Shown: in pieces, positions 51,263-59,941 of the stretch
Layout: every line of letters begins with the position of its first letter
Position numbering within the stretch: position 1 is the stretch's first letter
From: Rhizobacter sp. SG703
GTDB lineage: Bacteria; Pseudomonadota; Gammaproteobacteria; Burkholderiales; Burkholderiaceae_C
NCBI RefSeq assembly: GCF_012275445.1
Contig: NZ_JAAZQK010000005.1
Span: 1 to 64,000, forward strand
Direction: 5' to 3'
DNA length: 64,000 nucleotides
Position numbers and translations under genes: made by a program
Notes under the pieces: generated by a model
Seen by the model: only the letters and a program-made list of their open reading frames with translations
Told to the model about the DNA's origin: nothing
Database searches by the model: none

Positions 51263-53512
51263 GCGCATCTCGCTCAGCCACCGCGCGGCCTCGTCCGGCG
51301 ACAGCGGCCGCGCATACAGGTACCCCTGCAGCACGTCGCAGCCCGCGGCGGTCGCGGCGCGCGCATGCTCGCGCGTCTCGACCCCTTCGGCCACCACGTC
51401 CAGGCGCAAGGCCGACGCGAGGTCGCAGATCGCCTTGACGACCGCGGTCGCGTCGGGTGCCGGCATCGGGTCGATCAGGCTGCGGTCGATCTTCACGGTG
51501 CGCAGCGGCAGGCTGCGCAGCATGTTCAGCGACGAGAAGCCGGTGCCGAAGTCGTCCAGCGCGACCTCGATGCCGTGCGCCCGCATCTGCCGGATCTGCT
51601 CGCGCGCCTGCTCCATGTAGGTCACCGCCGCGCTCTCGGTGATCTCCAGCGTCAGCAGCGCCGGCGGCACGTCGAAGTGCCGCAGTGTGCGCAGCACCAG
51701 TTCCGGGAAGCCCGGGTCCAGCAGCTGCAGCGGCGACACGTTCACCGCCACCGGCACCGTCTTGCCGAACGCGCCGCGCCATTCCGAGATCTGCTGGCAG
51801 GCCTGCGTCAGGATCAGGTTGCCCAGCGGGCCGATCAGCCCGGTGCGCTCGGCCGCCGGGATGAACTCCATCGGGCTGATGCGCCCGAGCCCCGGCCGGT
51901 CCCAGCGCACCAGCGCCTCGAAGCCGACCAGCGTCTTGTTCTGCGCATCGACCTTGGGCTGGTAGACCAGGCAGAACTCGTCGTTCTTCATGCCGGCGCG
52001 CAGCGCCTGCTCGGCGTCGAGCGACGCGCCCGAGCCGCGCTCGAAACGCTCCTCGGCGAACTGCACCGAGGTGCCGGGCGTGCGCTTGGCCTCGTGCATC
52101 GCGGCGTTGGCCGCGCGCAGCAGCGCCTCCGGCTCGCGCGCGGTGGCCGGGTAGGTCGCCATGCCCATCGAGACATCGAGGAAGAACTCGTGCTGCGGCA
52201 GCGCGAGCGGCTGCATCAGCAGCTGGCGCACCGCCTGCGCGACGGTGTGCGCGGTGCGGTCGCTTTCGCTGCCCGGCGCGAGCAACGCGAACTCGTCCTC
52301 GCCGAGGCGCATCACTTCGGCGCGCCCGGCCAGCGCCAGCTGCAGCGCGGCCGACAGCGAGCGCAGCACCGCATCGCCGATCGACGGGCCGTGTGCCTCG
52401 TTGAAGAGCTTGAAGCGGTCGACGTCCATCAGCACCAGCGCGAACGGCGTCGGCAATTCAGCCGCGCACAGGTCGCGCAGCCGCTGCAGCAGCGCGACGC
52501 GGTTCGGCAGGCCAGTCAGCTCGTCGTGCGTCGCCTGGTACAGCATCGCCTGCGCGGCGTCGTGCTGCGCGGTCTCGTCGGTCACCACCACCTGCTCGGC
52601 CGGACGGCCGTCCCAGTCGATGCGCCAGGCGCTGAAGCGCAGCTGGATCGGCGTGCCGTCGAAGCGGTAGCGCAGCCCCTGCCAGCTGGCCTGCGTCAGC
52701 TCGCCGGCGATGATCTTGCGGTGCCGGTCGCGCGCCTGCTCGCGCTCCTCGGGCGGCATCGTGGCCTCGCGCCACAGCGTCAGCACCTCGGTCAGCGAGC
52801 CCAGGCCGTAGATCTTCAGCAGCGCCGGGTTGGCGTACAGCAGGTCTTCGCCGCGCACCACCGCAACGCCCTGGTGCGAATGCTCGGTGAGCTGCAGGAA
52901 GCGGTCGCGCAGCCGGCCCGACTCCTCGTGCGAGCGGCGCACCGCGGCATGCAGCAGCGCGAGGCCGAGCGTCAACCGCAGCATCGCGGCCACCGTCGCC
53001 TGCACCGCGATGCCGGCCGCGCCCCAGAACACGAAGATGAACTGGTTGACGCCGAGCAGCATCAGCAGCAGCCCGGCCAAGCGCTCCGAGCCGCCCTGGC
53101 GCCACAGCCAGACGGTGGCCACGACGCCCGCGGCCACGTGCAGGCTCGCGCTGACCGCCTGCGCCGCCTGCACGTTCAGCGGCACCAGCAGCGCGGCGAC
53201 CAGCAGCAGCACCGCGCCGAGCGCAAAGCCCTGCACCCGCGTCGGCGCGCGGCCGGCCAGGCGGGCGCTGCCGAGCAGCAGCAGCGACAGGTACAGCGCC
53301 GACACCGCGACGATCACGACCGTGCCGAGCGCCGACACGATGCCCTGGTTCTGCGCCTGCATCAGGTAGGCGGCGGGGATCATCGCCTGGCTCGCGAAGG
53401 CCCAGCCGAGGTCGCGCGAGAACAGCTGCGCCCGGTCGCTGCGCCAGGCGAGCAGCAGCGCCCAGCCGACGATCAGGTTGACGCAGGCGTTGATGGCGAG
53501 GGCGAGCGTCAC
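51221..53512 (-). CDS. Membrane GGDEF-EAL protein with PAS domain, likely c-di-GMP phosphodiesterase
   Basis: 763 residues. Seven or so hydrophobic helices (1-200), a PAS-like segment (about 220-330, FLQLTEHSHQGVAVVRGEDL), a GGDEF domain (about 335-495) and an EAL domain (about 505-750). The GGDEF signature is changed to GEDEF (404-408), so cyclase activity is doubtful. EAL is intact: E532 in GFEALVRW, DDFGTGFSSL, KIDRSLI and AEGVET. It should therefore degrade c-di-GMP under control of the membrane or PAS sensor. GTG 53512 overlaps the GMC oxidoreductase stop. The C-terminal SPDANPG comes from a REP-like repeat. Confidence 0.9.
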   Translation of the reverse strand: MTLALAINACVNLIVGWALLLAWRSDRAQLFSRDLGWAFASQAMIPAAYLMQAQNQGIVSALGTVVIVAVSALYLSLLLLGSARLAGRAPTRVQGFALGAVLLLVAALLVPLNVQAAQAVSASLHVAAGVVATVWLWRQGGSERLAGLLLMLLGVNQFIFVFWGAAGIAVQATVAAMLRLTLGLALLHAAVRRSHEESGRLRDRFLQLTEHSHQGVAVVRGEDLLYANPALLKIYGLGSLTEVLTLWREATMPPEEREQARDRHRKIIAGELTQASWQGLRYRFDGTPIQLRFSAWRIDWDGRPAEQVVVTDETAQHDAAQAMLYQATHDELTGLPNRVALLQRLRDLCAAELPTPFALVLMDVDRFKLFNEAHGPSIGDAVLRSLSAALQLALAGRAEVMRLGEDEFALLAPGSESDRTAHTVAQAVRQLLMQPLALPQHEFFLDVSMGMATYPATAREPEALLRAANAAMHEAKRTPGTSVQFAEERFERGSGASLDAEQALRAGMKNDEFCLVYQPKVDAQNKTLVGFEALVRWDRPGLGRISPMEFIPAAERTGLIGPLGNLILTQACQQISEWRGAFGKTVPVAVNVSPLQLLDPGFPELVLRTLRHFDVPPALLTLEITESAAVTYMEQAREQIRQMRAHGIEVALDDFGTGFSSLNMLRSLPLRTVKIDRSLIDPMPAPDATAVVKAICDLASALRLDVVAEGVETREHARAATAAGCDVLQGYLYARPLSPDEAARWLSEMRSPDANPGLPVTTH

Positions 53513-55188
53513 GGGCCGGTCGCTTCCGCGCGGATCCAGTGGGCGGCGCGCTCGGCGATCATCAGCGTCGGCGCATTGGTGTTGCCGCTGGTGATGGCGG
53601 GCATCACGCTCGCATCGGCCACGCGCAGCCGCTTGACGCCGTGCACGCGCAGCTGCGCATCGACGACCGCGTCCGGGTCGTCGGCCGGGCCCATCTTCGC
53701 AGTGCCGACCGGGTGGAAGATGGTGGTGCCGATGTCGCCGGCCAGCCGCGCGAGTTCGTCGTCGCTTTCGAACTGGACGCCGGGCTTGATCTCCTTCGGG
53801 TGGTACGGAGCGAGTGCCGGCTGCGCGACGATGCGGCGGGTGACGCGCAGCGACGCCGCCGCGACCCGGCGGTCTTCGTCGGTGCCGAGGTAGTTGGCCC
53901 GGATCGACGGCGCGGCGGCGGCATCGGCGCTGCGGATGTCGATGCGCCCGCGGCTGGTCGGGTTCAGGTTGCAGACGCTGGCGGTGAACGCATTGAAGCG
54001 GTGCAGCGGCTGGCCGAACGCATCGAGCGACAGCGGCTGCACGTGGTACTGCAGGTTGGCATGGCGCTGCGACGGGTCGCTGCGGGTGAACGCACCGAGC
54101 TGCGACGGCGCCATGCTCATCGGGCCGCTGCGGCGCAGCAGGTACTCGGCGCCGATCATCGCCTTGCCCCACAGCGAGTTCGCCATCGCGTTCAACGTGC
54201 GCACGCCGTCGACCTCGTAGACGGCGCGGATCTGCAGGTGGTCCTGCAGGTTGCCGCCGACGCCGGGCGCATCGCGCATCACCATCAGGCCATGCTGCTG
54301 CAGCAGCGCGCGCGGGCCGATGCCCGACAGCTGCAGCAGCTGCGGCGTGCCGACCGCGCCGGTGCACAGGATCACCTCGCGCGCCGCGCGGGCGCGCACG
54401 CGCTCGCCGCCGCCCTGCGGGATCACCTCGACGCCGCTCGCCTGCGGCATGCCGTCCCACGAGCCGTCGCTCGGCCCCGGTTCGATCAGCAGGCGCGCGA
54501 TCTGCGCGCCGGTCCAGACCTGCAGGTTCGGCCGCCGCAGCACCGGCCGCAGGAAGGCCTTGGCCGCATTCCAGCGGATGCCGTGGCGCTGGTTGACGTC
54601 GAAGTAGCCGACGCCTTCGTTGTCGCCGCGGTTGAAGTCGCTGCTGTGCGGGATGCCGGCCTGCTGCGCGGCCCGCGCGAACGCGTCGAGGATGTCCCAG
54701 CGCAGCCGCTGCTTCTCGACCCGCCATTCGCCGCCCGCACGCCGGCCGCTGCGGTCGAAGCCGGGCGCGGCATGGAATTCGTCGGCGCCCTTGTGGAAGT
54801 CTTCGTGCTGCTTGAAGAACGGCAGGCATTCCTGCCAGCTCCAGCCGGGGTTGCCGAACGCGCCCCAGTGGTCGTAGTCGCGCGCCTGGCCGCGCATGTA
54901 GATCATGCCGTTGATGCTGGAGCAGCCGCCCAGCACCTTGCCGCGCGGGTAGCGCAGCGAGCGGCCGTTCAGGCCCGGGTCTTCATCGGTGTGGTACAGC
55001 CAGTCGGTGCGCGGGTTGCCGATGCAGTACAGGTAGCCGACCGGGATGTGGATCCACAGGTAGTCGTCGTTGCCGCCGGCCTCGATCAGCAGCACGCTCT
55101 TCGTCGGGTCGGCGCTCAGCCGGTTGGCCAGCAGGCAGCCGGCGGTGCCGGCACCGCAGACGATGTAGTCGTAGGTGATCTCGCTCAT
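53509..55188 (-). CDS. GMC-family FAD-dependent oxidoreductase (choline dehydrogenase-like)
   Basis: 559 residues. The FAD-binding N-terminus is YDYIVCGAGTAGCLLANRLS, the GMC signature includes YPRGKVLGGCSSINGMIYMRG, and GAVGTPQLLQLSGIGP is the second signature. The C-terminal active site has the HPVGTAKMG histidine and the NTNAPTLMIAERAA stretch. It oxidises an alcohol to an aldehyde; choline-type or other aliphatic alcohols are usual in this group. No signal peptide. The stop overlaps the GTG start of the GGDEF-EAL gene (GTGA). Confidence 0.92.
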   Translation of the reverse strand: MSEITYDYIVCGAGTAGCLLANRLSADPTKSVLLIEAGGNDDYLWIHIPVGYLYCIGNPRTDWLYHTDEDPGLNGRSLRYPRGKVLGGCSSINGMIYMRGQARDYDHWGAFGNPGWSWQECLPFFKQHEDFHKGADEFHAAPGFDRSGRRAGGEWRVEKQRLRWDILDAFARAAQQAGIPHSSDFNRGDNEGVGYFDVNQRHGIRWNAAKAFLRPVLRRPNLQVWTGAQIARLLIEPGPSDGSWDGMPQASGVEVIPQGGGERVRARAAREVILCTGAVGTPQLLQLSGIGPRALLQQHGLMVMRDAPGVGGNLQDHLQIRAVYEVDGVRTLNAMANSLWGKAMIGAEYLLRRSGPMSMAPSQLGAFTRSDPSQRHANLQYHVQPLSLDAFGQPLHRFNAFTASVCNLNPTSRGRIDIRSADAAAAPSIRANYLGTDEDRRVAAASLRVTRRIVAQPALAPYHPKEIKPGVQFESDDELARLAGDIGTTIFHPVGTAKMGPADDPDAVVDAQLRVHGVKRLRVADASVMPAITSGNTNAPTLMIAERAAHWIRAEATGP

Positions 55189-55346
55189 CGCGACGGCCCC
55201 GGCGTCGGGTCGGGATGCCGGCGATGGCGCATTGCGTCCGGCGCACCGAAGCTGTCGAAGCTGAGCACATTCATGAAGCGGCATGGTACGACTGCCGTCG
55301 TCGCGCGGACGGCGCCCCGCACGCCGCCCGCTGCCAAGTTGTTGTG

Positions 55347-56720
55347 CTAAGTCGCGTCGACTTGTTGCAAGTTTGTTTCGGCCAGGCCGTGCCAGTCGAG
55401 CCGTCGGGTGGCGACCATCACGCCGGCGAGCACGCAGAACAGCAGCGCCGCCCCGGTGAGCAGCGAGGCCTGCTCCATCTGCAGCAGCACGTAGAGCGCG
55501 CCATACAACCCGGCGATGCCGGCACCGAACAGCGCGCCGGCTCGCCAGCCGCCCAGCATGTGCCGGCCGTAGAAGGCGAGCAGCCCGGCGCAGGCCCCGG
55601 CCGCGACGGCATACGACGGCGCGAAGGCCAGGTGCTCGGACAGCGCCAGCAACAGCAGGAAGAAGATGCTGATCGCACAGCCCACCAGCAGGTACTGGAC
55701 CGGGTGGACGCGCCGGCGCCCGAGCAGCTCGACCATGCCGACCACGACGAAGGTCAGGCCGATGAAGAGCATGCCGTACTTGATCGCGCGATCGCTCAGC
55801 GAGTAGGGGTTCACCGGATCGATGAAGTCGATGTCGAAGGTGTCGATGCAGGGCTCGCCGCCGCCCCGCGCGCCGGGCTCGCACAGCCGAGCAGCGCCGT
55901 GCAGGAAGTCCTGCGGAGCCTGCGTGGCCAGCGCCGACACCGACCAGGTGGCGTCGAAGCCCTGGCTGCCGGTCTGCCGCGTCACCGGCAGGAAGCGGCC
56001 GTTGAACGACGGGTGGGGCCAGTCGCCGGCGATGTGCGCCCGGGCCTGGTTCGCCAGCGGCACGACGGCGAGCGACGATGTGCCGACCAGGTCCAGTGCG
56101 ATGTCCAGCCGCAGCGGCGCCACGGCCTGGCGGCGCGCTTCGGGGAGCACGGCGCGCAAGCCAGCGAGGTACTTCTCATGCCCGGTCCCGGCCACCACCT
56201 CCAGCGGCTGGCCGTCCTGGCGCACGGCGGCCTGGCGGATGCCGCGCGCGTCGCTCAGCGCCAGCATCATCGCCGGCGCGTCGCACGCGATGCGCGAACC
56301 GGTGTGCTCGGCGGCGGGACGCAACGCGGTGAGCGGACCCCATTCAGCCGCCACCTGCAGCTGCGCCACGTAGGTGTTGACCTTGAACAGGCCGCGGTAG
56401 CGCGGCTCCATCGCGACACGCGCCTCGACCGACGCGCTGGCGGGGATGGCGCTGAGCGCGAACTCGCGGCGCTTCTCGACCTTCCTCGCGTCCTTGCCGC
56501 TGCCTTCGCGCTCGTCCCAGGTCTCGACGCAACGGCTGCGCAGCACCGGGCCGAGCACGGCCTGGCGGCCCGCTTGGCTGTCGGCGATGCTCTGTTCCGC
56601 CTCGAGCGAGCGCGCCTGGCGCTCGCCGACCAGGCCCTCGATGCGCATCAGCGCGATCGAGAGCAGTCCCACCACCACCAGGATCGCGAGACCCTTGGCC
56701 ACCGCACGCTGCAATCTCAT
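55347..56720 (-). CDS. creD: CreD-like inner membrane protein
   Basis: 457 residues. One N-terminal helix (GLAILVVVGLLSIALM), a large periplasmic domain (about 35-300) and five to six helices at the C-terminus (LFIGLTFVVVGMVELL ... LLVGCAISIFFLLLLALSEH). SEHLAFAPSYAVAA and the GLFKV(N)TY segment are diagnostic. In enteric bacteria CreD belongs to the CreBC regulon and affects the envelope; here no creBC genes are nearby. ATG 56720 follows GGAGG. Confidence 0.9.
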   Translation of the reverse strand: MRLQRAVAKGLAILVVVGLLSIALMRIEGLVGERQARSLEAEQSIADSQAGRQAVLGPVLRSRCVETWDEREGSGKDARKVEKRREFALSAIPASASVEARVAMEPRYRGLFKVNTYVAQLQVAAEWGPLTALRPAAEHTGSRIACDAPAMMLALSDARGIRQAAVRQDGQPLEVVAGTGHEKYLAGLRAVLPEARRQAVAPLRLDIALDLVGTSSLAVVPLANQARAHIAGDWPHPSFNGRFLPVTRQTGSQGFDATWSVSALATQAPQDFLHGAARLCEPGARGGGEPCIDTFDIDFIDPVNPYSLSDRAIKYGMLFIGLTFVVVGMVELLGRRRVHPVQYLLVGCAISIFFLLLLALSEHLAFAPSYAVAAGACAGLLAFYGRHMLGGWRAGALFGAGIAGLYGALYVLLQMEQASLLTGAALLFCVLAGVMVATRRLDWHGLAETNLQQVDAT

Positions 56721-56795
56721 GTCCGCCTCCGGAGTTGAAGGGGCGGACTGTCGCGGGCACCGGTGAAGCGCCGGTGAAATCGCGATGAAGCCGGC

Positions 56796-57434
56796 TCAGT
56801 GGATGCTGCTCGCGAGGATCGGGAACAGCTTCACCAGCCCGTCCGACATCACCTCGACCGCCAGCGCCGCGAGGATCAGCCCCATCAGCCGCGTCATCAC
56901 GTTGATGCCGGTCTTGCCGAGCACCCGCGCGATGCGGCCGGACGCGCTGAAGGCCAGCCACACCGCGATGCCGATCACCACGCCGTAGCCGACCAGCACC
57001 GCGATCTCCCACCAGTGCCGCGTCTTGTCGGCGTAGATCACCATCGTCGAGATGGTGGCCGGGCCGGTCAGCAGCGGGATGGTCAGCGGCACCACCGCGA
57101 TGCTGTCGCCGGCATCGACCTTGGTGTTGCCCTCGGTGACGTCTTCCTGGCGCGTTTCGGCGGGCTGCGCGTTCAGCATCTGCAGCGCCGAGATCAGCAG
57201 CAGCGTGCCGCCGCCGACCTGGAACGATGCCAGCGAGATGCCGAAGAACTCGATGATCTTCAGCCCGGCGATCGCGCTGACGGCGATCACGATGAAAGCG
57301 CTGAACGCGGCGACGCGGATCGTGCGCTGGCGCTGTTCGCGGGTGAAGCCCCCGGTGAAATGGATGAAGAACGGGATCACGCCGATCGGGTTCACGATGG
57401 CGAGCAGGGCGATCAGCGGCTTGTAGATGTCCAT
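56796..57434 (-). CDS. MarC-family inner membrane protein
   Basis: 212 residues with six predicted helices. LIALLAIVNPIGVIPFFIHFT and VVPLTIPLLTGPATISTMVI are the two conserved half-repeats of MarC/YchE. Function is unproven; the family was once linked to multiple antibiotic resistance by location only. ATG 57434 lies inside the end of the upstream BtuF-like gene (22-bp overlap), so the two are translated from one message. Confidence 0.92.
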   Translation of the reverse strand: MDIYKPLIALLAIVNPIGVIPFFIHFTGGFTREQRQRTIRVAAFSAFIVIAVSAIAGLKIIEFFGISLASFQVGGGTLLLISALQMLNAQPAETRQEDVTEGNTKVDAGDSIAVVPLTIPLLTGPATISTMVIYADKTRHWWEIAVLVGYGVVIGIAVWLAFSASGRIARVLGKTGINVMTRLMGLILAALAVEVMSDGLVKLFPILASSIH

Positions 57435-58210
57435 GCGGCATTCTGCCGGTCCCTCAGCTGCCGCAGGTAGCGCAGGCCGGGCACGGCGCGCGCGCCGTAC
57501 CAGCTCAGCAACTCGCCGTCGACCCGCTGCACGCGCGCCTGCGGGCACAGCGCCTGCGCCTGCGCGGCGTGCCGTTCGTCGAATGCGAACGGCTCCGAGC
57601 TCAGCAGCACGCGATCGACCTGCGCGAGCCAGGGCTCGTCGCCTCGAACCACCGGGTAGCGCGCCGCACCCTGCGGCCCGCCATGCTGCGCGGGCTCGGT
57701 GTGCCAGCCGATGCGCGCCAGCATGCGCGACAGGTAGGTGTCGCGCGCGACCGTCATCCACGGGTCGTGCCAGATCAGATAGAGCACGCGTTGCGACTGA
57801 CGTTGGTCATCACGGGTTTCCCCTAGCTCGTGCTGCAGGGCCTCGCGCAGCGCGCCGGCGCGGTCGCGCACGCCGGGCTCGGCATCGAACACCGCCGCGA
57901 CCTGGTCGACCAGCGCGAGGTTGTCCTCGGGACCGCACGGGTGCGTGACGACGACCTGCGCACCCATCTCGTGCAGCGCCGGCACGATGTCGTGCCGGTT
58001 CTCATCCACATTGACGAGCACGTGGGTGGGCGCGAGGCGCCGCAGCTTCCGGAGGTTCACCGCCTTGGTGCCTCCGACCTTGGGCACGCTGCGCACCGCG
58101 TCTGCCGGATGGATGCAGAAGCCGGTGCGCGCAACGAGACGCGGGCCGAGGCCCAGCTCGACGACGAGTTCGGTGAGGCTGGGCACGAGGCTGGCGATGC
58201 GGGGGCTCAC
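57413..58210 (-). CDS. BtuF-like helical-backbone metal/cobalamin-binding protein without signal peptide
   Basis: 265 residues. PRIASLVPSLTELVVELGLG, RTGFCIHPADAV, VGGTKAVNLRKLRRLAPTHVLVNVDENR and the C-terminal half with LYLIWHDPWMTVARDTYL match the periplasmic binding fold of BtuF-type proteins. GTG 58210 has AAAGG upstream and yields a protein that begins directly with the domain, so no export signal is seen. A longer in-frame start at 58276 adds a basic stretch, not a signal peptide. A cytoplasmic role in cobalamin or metal handling is possible. Confidence 0.78.
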   Translation of the reverse strand: MSPRIASLVPSLTELVVELGLGPRLVARTGFCIHPADAVRSVPKVGGTKAVNLRKLRRLAPTHVLVNVDENRHDIVPALHEMGAQVVVTHPCGPEDNLALVDQVAAVFDAEPGVRDRAGALREALQHELGETRDDQRQSQRVLYLIWHDPWMTVARDTYLSRMLARIGWHTEPAQHGGPQGAARYPVVRGDEPWLAQVDRVLLSSEPFAFDERHAAQAQALCPQARVQRVDGELLSWYGARAVPGLRYLRQLRDRQNAAWTSTSR

Positions 58211-58277
58211 GGGACCTTTCTTGCGGCGTACAGACAACACTTTTTGTTTCCCTCGCCTTGCAAGGGGTTTCCACAAT

Positions 58278-58307
58278 TTGCACCGCTTCGCGCAATTACT
58301 CGATAAT
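58278..58307 (+). promoter_or_regulatory. Sigma-70-type promoter of the RRM protein gene
   Basis: TTGCAC (58278-58283), an 18-bp spacer and GATAAT (58302-58307) in an AT-rich stretch. The message would have a leader of about 95 nt before the start codon, as is usual for cold-inducible RNA-binding protein and cold-shock genes. AAAGAAAGG near 58395 serves as ribosome site. Confidence 0.65.
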
Positions 58308-58408
58308 CAAAATTCTGTGTCTGGAAGCAGCGCCTTCACTTGAATGGTTCAGGATGGGTACAAGCTCCACATGGGTTCTCGTGACTTCAGGAAAGAAAGG
58401 CGCTCTCC

Positions 58409-58897
58409 ATGGGCAATAAACTCTACGTCGGTAACCTCGCCTACAGCGTGCGCGACGACGATCTCCAGCAAGCATTCGCACAATTCGGCACCGTCTCGTC
58501 CGCCAAGGTCATGATGGACCGCGACACCGGCCGCTCCAAGGGCTTCGGCTTCGTGGAGATGGGCTCGGATGCGGAAGCTCAATCGGCCATCAACGGCATG
58601 AACGGCCAGGCCCTCGACGGCCGTGCGCTCGTCGTCAATGAGGCCCGTCCGCGCGAAGAGCGTCCGGGCGGCTTCGGTGGCGGCGGTGGCCGTTCCGGTG
58701 GCGGCGGCTTCGGCGGCGGTGGTGGCGGCTACGGCGGCGGCGGTGGTGGCGGCAGCCGCTCCGGCGGCGGCGGCTACGGCGGTGGTGGCGGTGGCCGCTC
58801 CGGCGGTGGCGGCGGCTACGGTGGTGGCGGCGGTCGCTCCGGCGGCGGTGGTGGCTACGGTGGTGGCGGCGGCGGCGGTGGCCGTGGCGGCTACTGA
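58409..58897 (+). CDS. RRM-domain RNA-binding protein with glycine-rich tail
   Basis: 162 residues. One RRM (1-80) with RNP2 KLYVGNL and RNP1 SKGFGFVEM, then a tail (about 88-162) made almost only of glycine with Tyr, Ser and Arg (GGG-Y/R-S units). It resembles the cold-inducible Rbp proteins of bacteria and plant glycine-rich RNA-binding proteins. It should bind single-stranded RNA and may help at low temperature. The tail could drive phase separation, but this is inference. Strong promoter and terminator suggest a monocistronic, highly expressed gene. Confidence 0.95.
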   Translation: MGNKLYVGNLAYSVRDDDLQQAFAQFGTVSSAKVMMDRDTGRSKGFGFVEMGSDAEAQSAINGMNGQALDGRALVVNEARPREERPGGFGGGGGRSGGGGFGGGGGGYGGGGGGGSRSGGGGYGGGGGGRSGGGGGYGGGGGRSGGGGGYGGGGGGGGRGGY

Positions 58898-58927
58898 TCA
58901 GTCCTCACGACCGATCAAGCCCTGACG

Positions 58928-58963
58928 AAAAGCGGTGAGTGCGAAAGCGCTCACCGCTTTTTT
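58928..58963. terminator. Strong terminator after the RRM gene, possibly bidirectional
   Basis: A 15-bp stem (AAAAGCGGTGAGTGC with GCGCTCACCGCTTTT) closed by a GAAA tetraloop, followed by six T. The A-run on the left arm would give a short T-run for the convergent DUF4349 gene ending at 58975. Confidence 0.9.
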
Positions 58964-58974
58964 CATGGCCGCAC

Positions 58975-59856
58975 TCAGCCGCGCCGGCGGGCCCGGCGGC
59001 GCCACAGCGCGCGCAGGCCCCAGCCGGCGAGCCCCAGCGCGACGACCCACGGCATCAGTCCGACCGCCGCGGTGATGAGCACGCCGATGCTCGTCGCGAC
59101 GACATGGCCGGCGCCGCGCAGCGCGTCGGTGACCGGCTCCCACATGCCGGTCTCGAGGACCGAGGGCTGCGCCTGGAAGGTGATCGACACGTGCACCTTG
59201 TCGGTCTCGTTGGCCAGCACCTTGCGCTGCGAGGCCAGGCTGTCGAGCTCGCTCTGCACCTGGACCAGCTCGCGCTCGACCTCGATCAGGTCCTTCAGCT
59301 TCGCGCCGGGCGTCGACATCAGCACGCGCAGGTGGTCGCGGAACGCGGTCTGGTTCTTCAGCCGCGCCTCGGTGTCGAGCACGGTGTCCGTCTTGTCCTC
59401 GGCGGTGCGGGCGTTCAGGCCGGTGCGGCCGAGGCTGCTCATCCGCTTCAGGAAGGCGTCGAGCTGCTGCGGCGGCACACGGGCTTCCAGCGTCGCGGTG
59501 GCGGGGCGGCGCTCGTCGTTGCGCTCGAGTTCGGCGTTCAGCACCTCGCAGCCGGCGGCGGCGCAGGCGTCGGTCGCCTCGCGCCAGGCGGCCTCGACAC
59601 CGTCGGCCGGGGTGAAGATCTGCAACGTGTGTCGCACCGCGACGTAGCGCCGGGTTTCGGAGGCGCCGTCGGCGGCGGCCCGCTCGGCCTGCGGCTGCTC
59701 GGGGGCGGTGCGCCGCTTCGCGAACTCGGCCGCGGGTGCCGCGGCGGGCGCTTGCGCCAGCACGGCGGTCTCGGCGGACATCGGCCCGCCACGCCCGCAG
59801 GCGGCCAGCGTGCTCACGACGAGGGACAAGGTCAACACGGGTACGAAGCGGCGCAT
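58975..59856 (-). CDS. DUF4349-family lipoprotein
   Basis: 293 residues. A lipoprotein signal with lipobox LAAC (Cys near residue 20) puts it on an envelope membrane. The middle holds a coiled coil (about 180-225, LKDLIEVERELVQVQSELDSLASQ) typical of DUF4349, and a helix near the C-terminus (VATSIGVLITAAVGLMPWVVALGLAGWGL, split over two spans) followed by a basic tail. Function unknown. ATG 59856 is preferred to a GTG four codons upstream. It converges on the RRM gene. Confidence 0.87.
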   Translation of the reverse strand: MRRFVPVLTLSLVVSTLAACGRGGPMSAETAVLAQAPAAAPAAEFAKRRTAPEQPQAERAAADGASETRRYVAVRHTLQIFTPADGVEAAWREATDACAAAGCEVLNAELERNDERRPATATLEARVPPQQLDAFLKRMSSLGRTGLNARTAEDKTDTVLDTEARLKNQTAFRDHLRVLMSTPGAKLKDLIEVERELVQVQSELDSLASQRKVLANETDKVHVSITFQAQPSVLETGMWEPVTDALRGAGHVVATSIGVLITAAVGLMPWVVALGLAGWGLRALWRRRARRRG

Positions 59857-59941
59857 CGGGCGTCTCACAGAAGTTCAGGTGGAGACTGATACGCGCGACG
59901 CGGCCCGACGGGGTGAACCCGTCACCGCGAAACCGCCGCGC

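Noticed and set aside
51221-54829. A single 1202-residue GGDEF-EAL protein starting at 54829
   Set aside because: The first 439 codons run through the GMC oxidoreductase in the wrong frame; GTG 53512 overlapping that gene's stop is the natural start.
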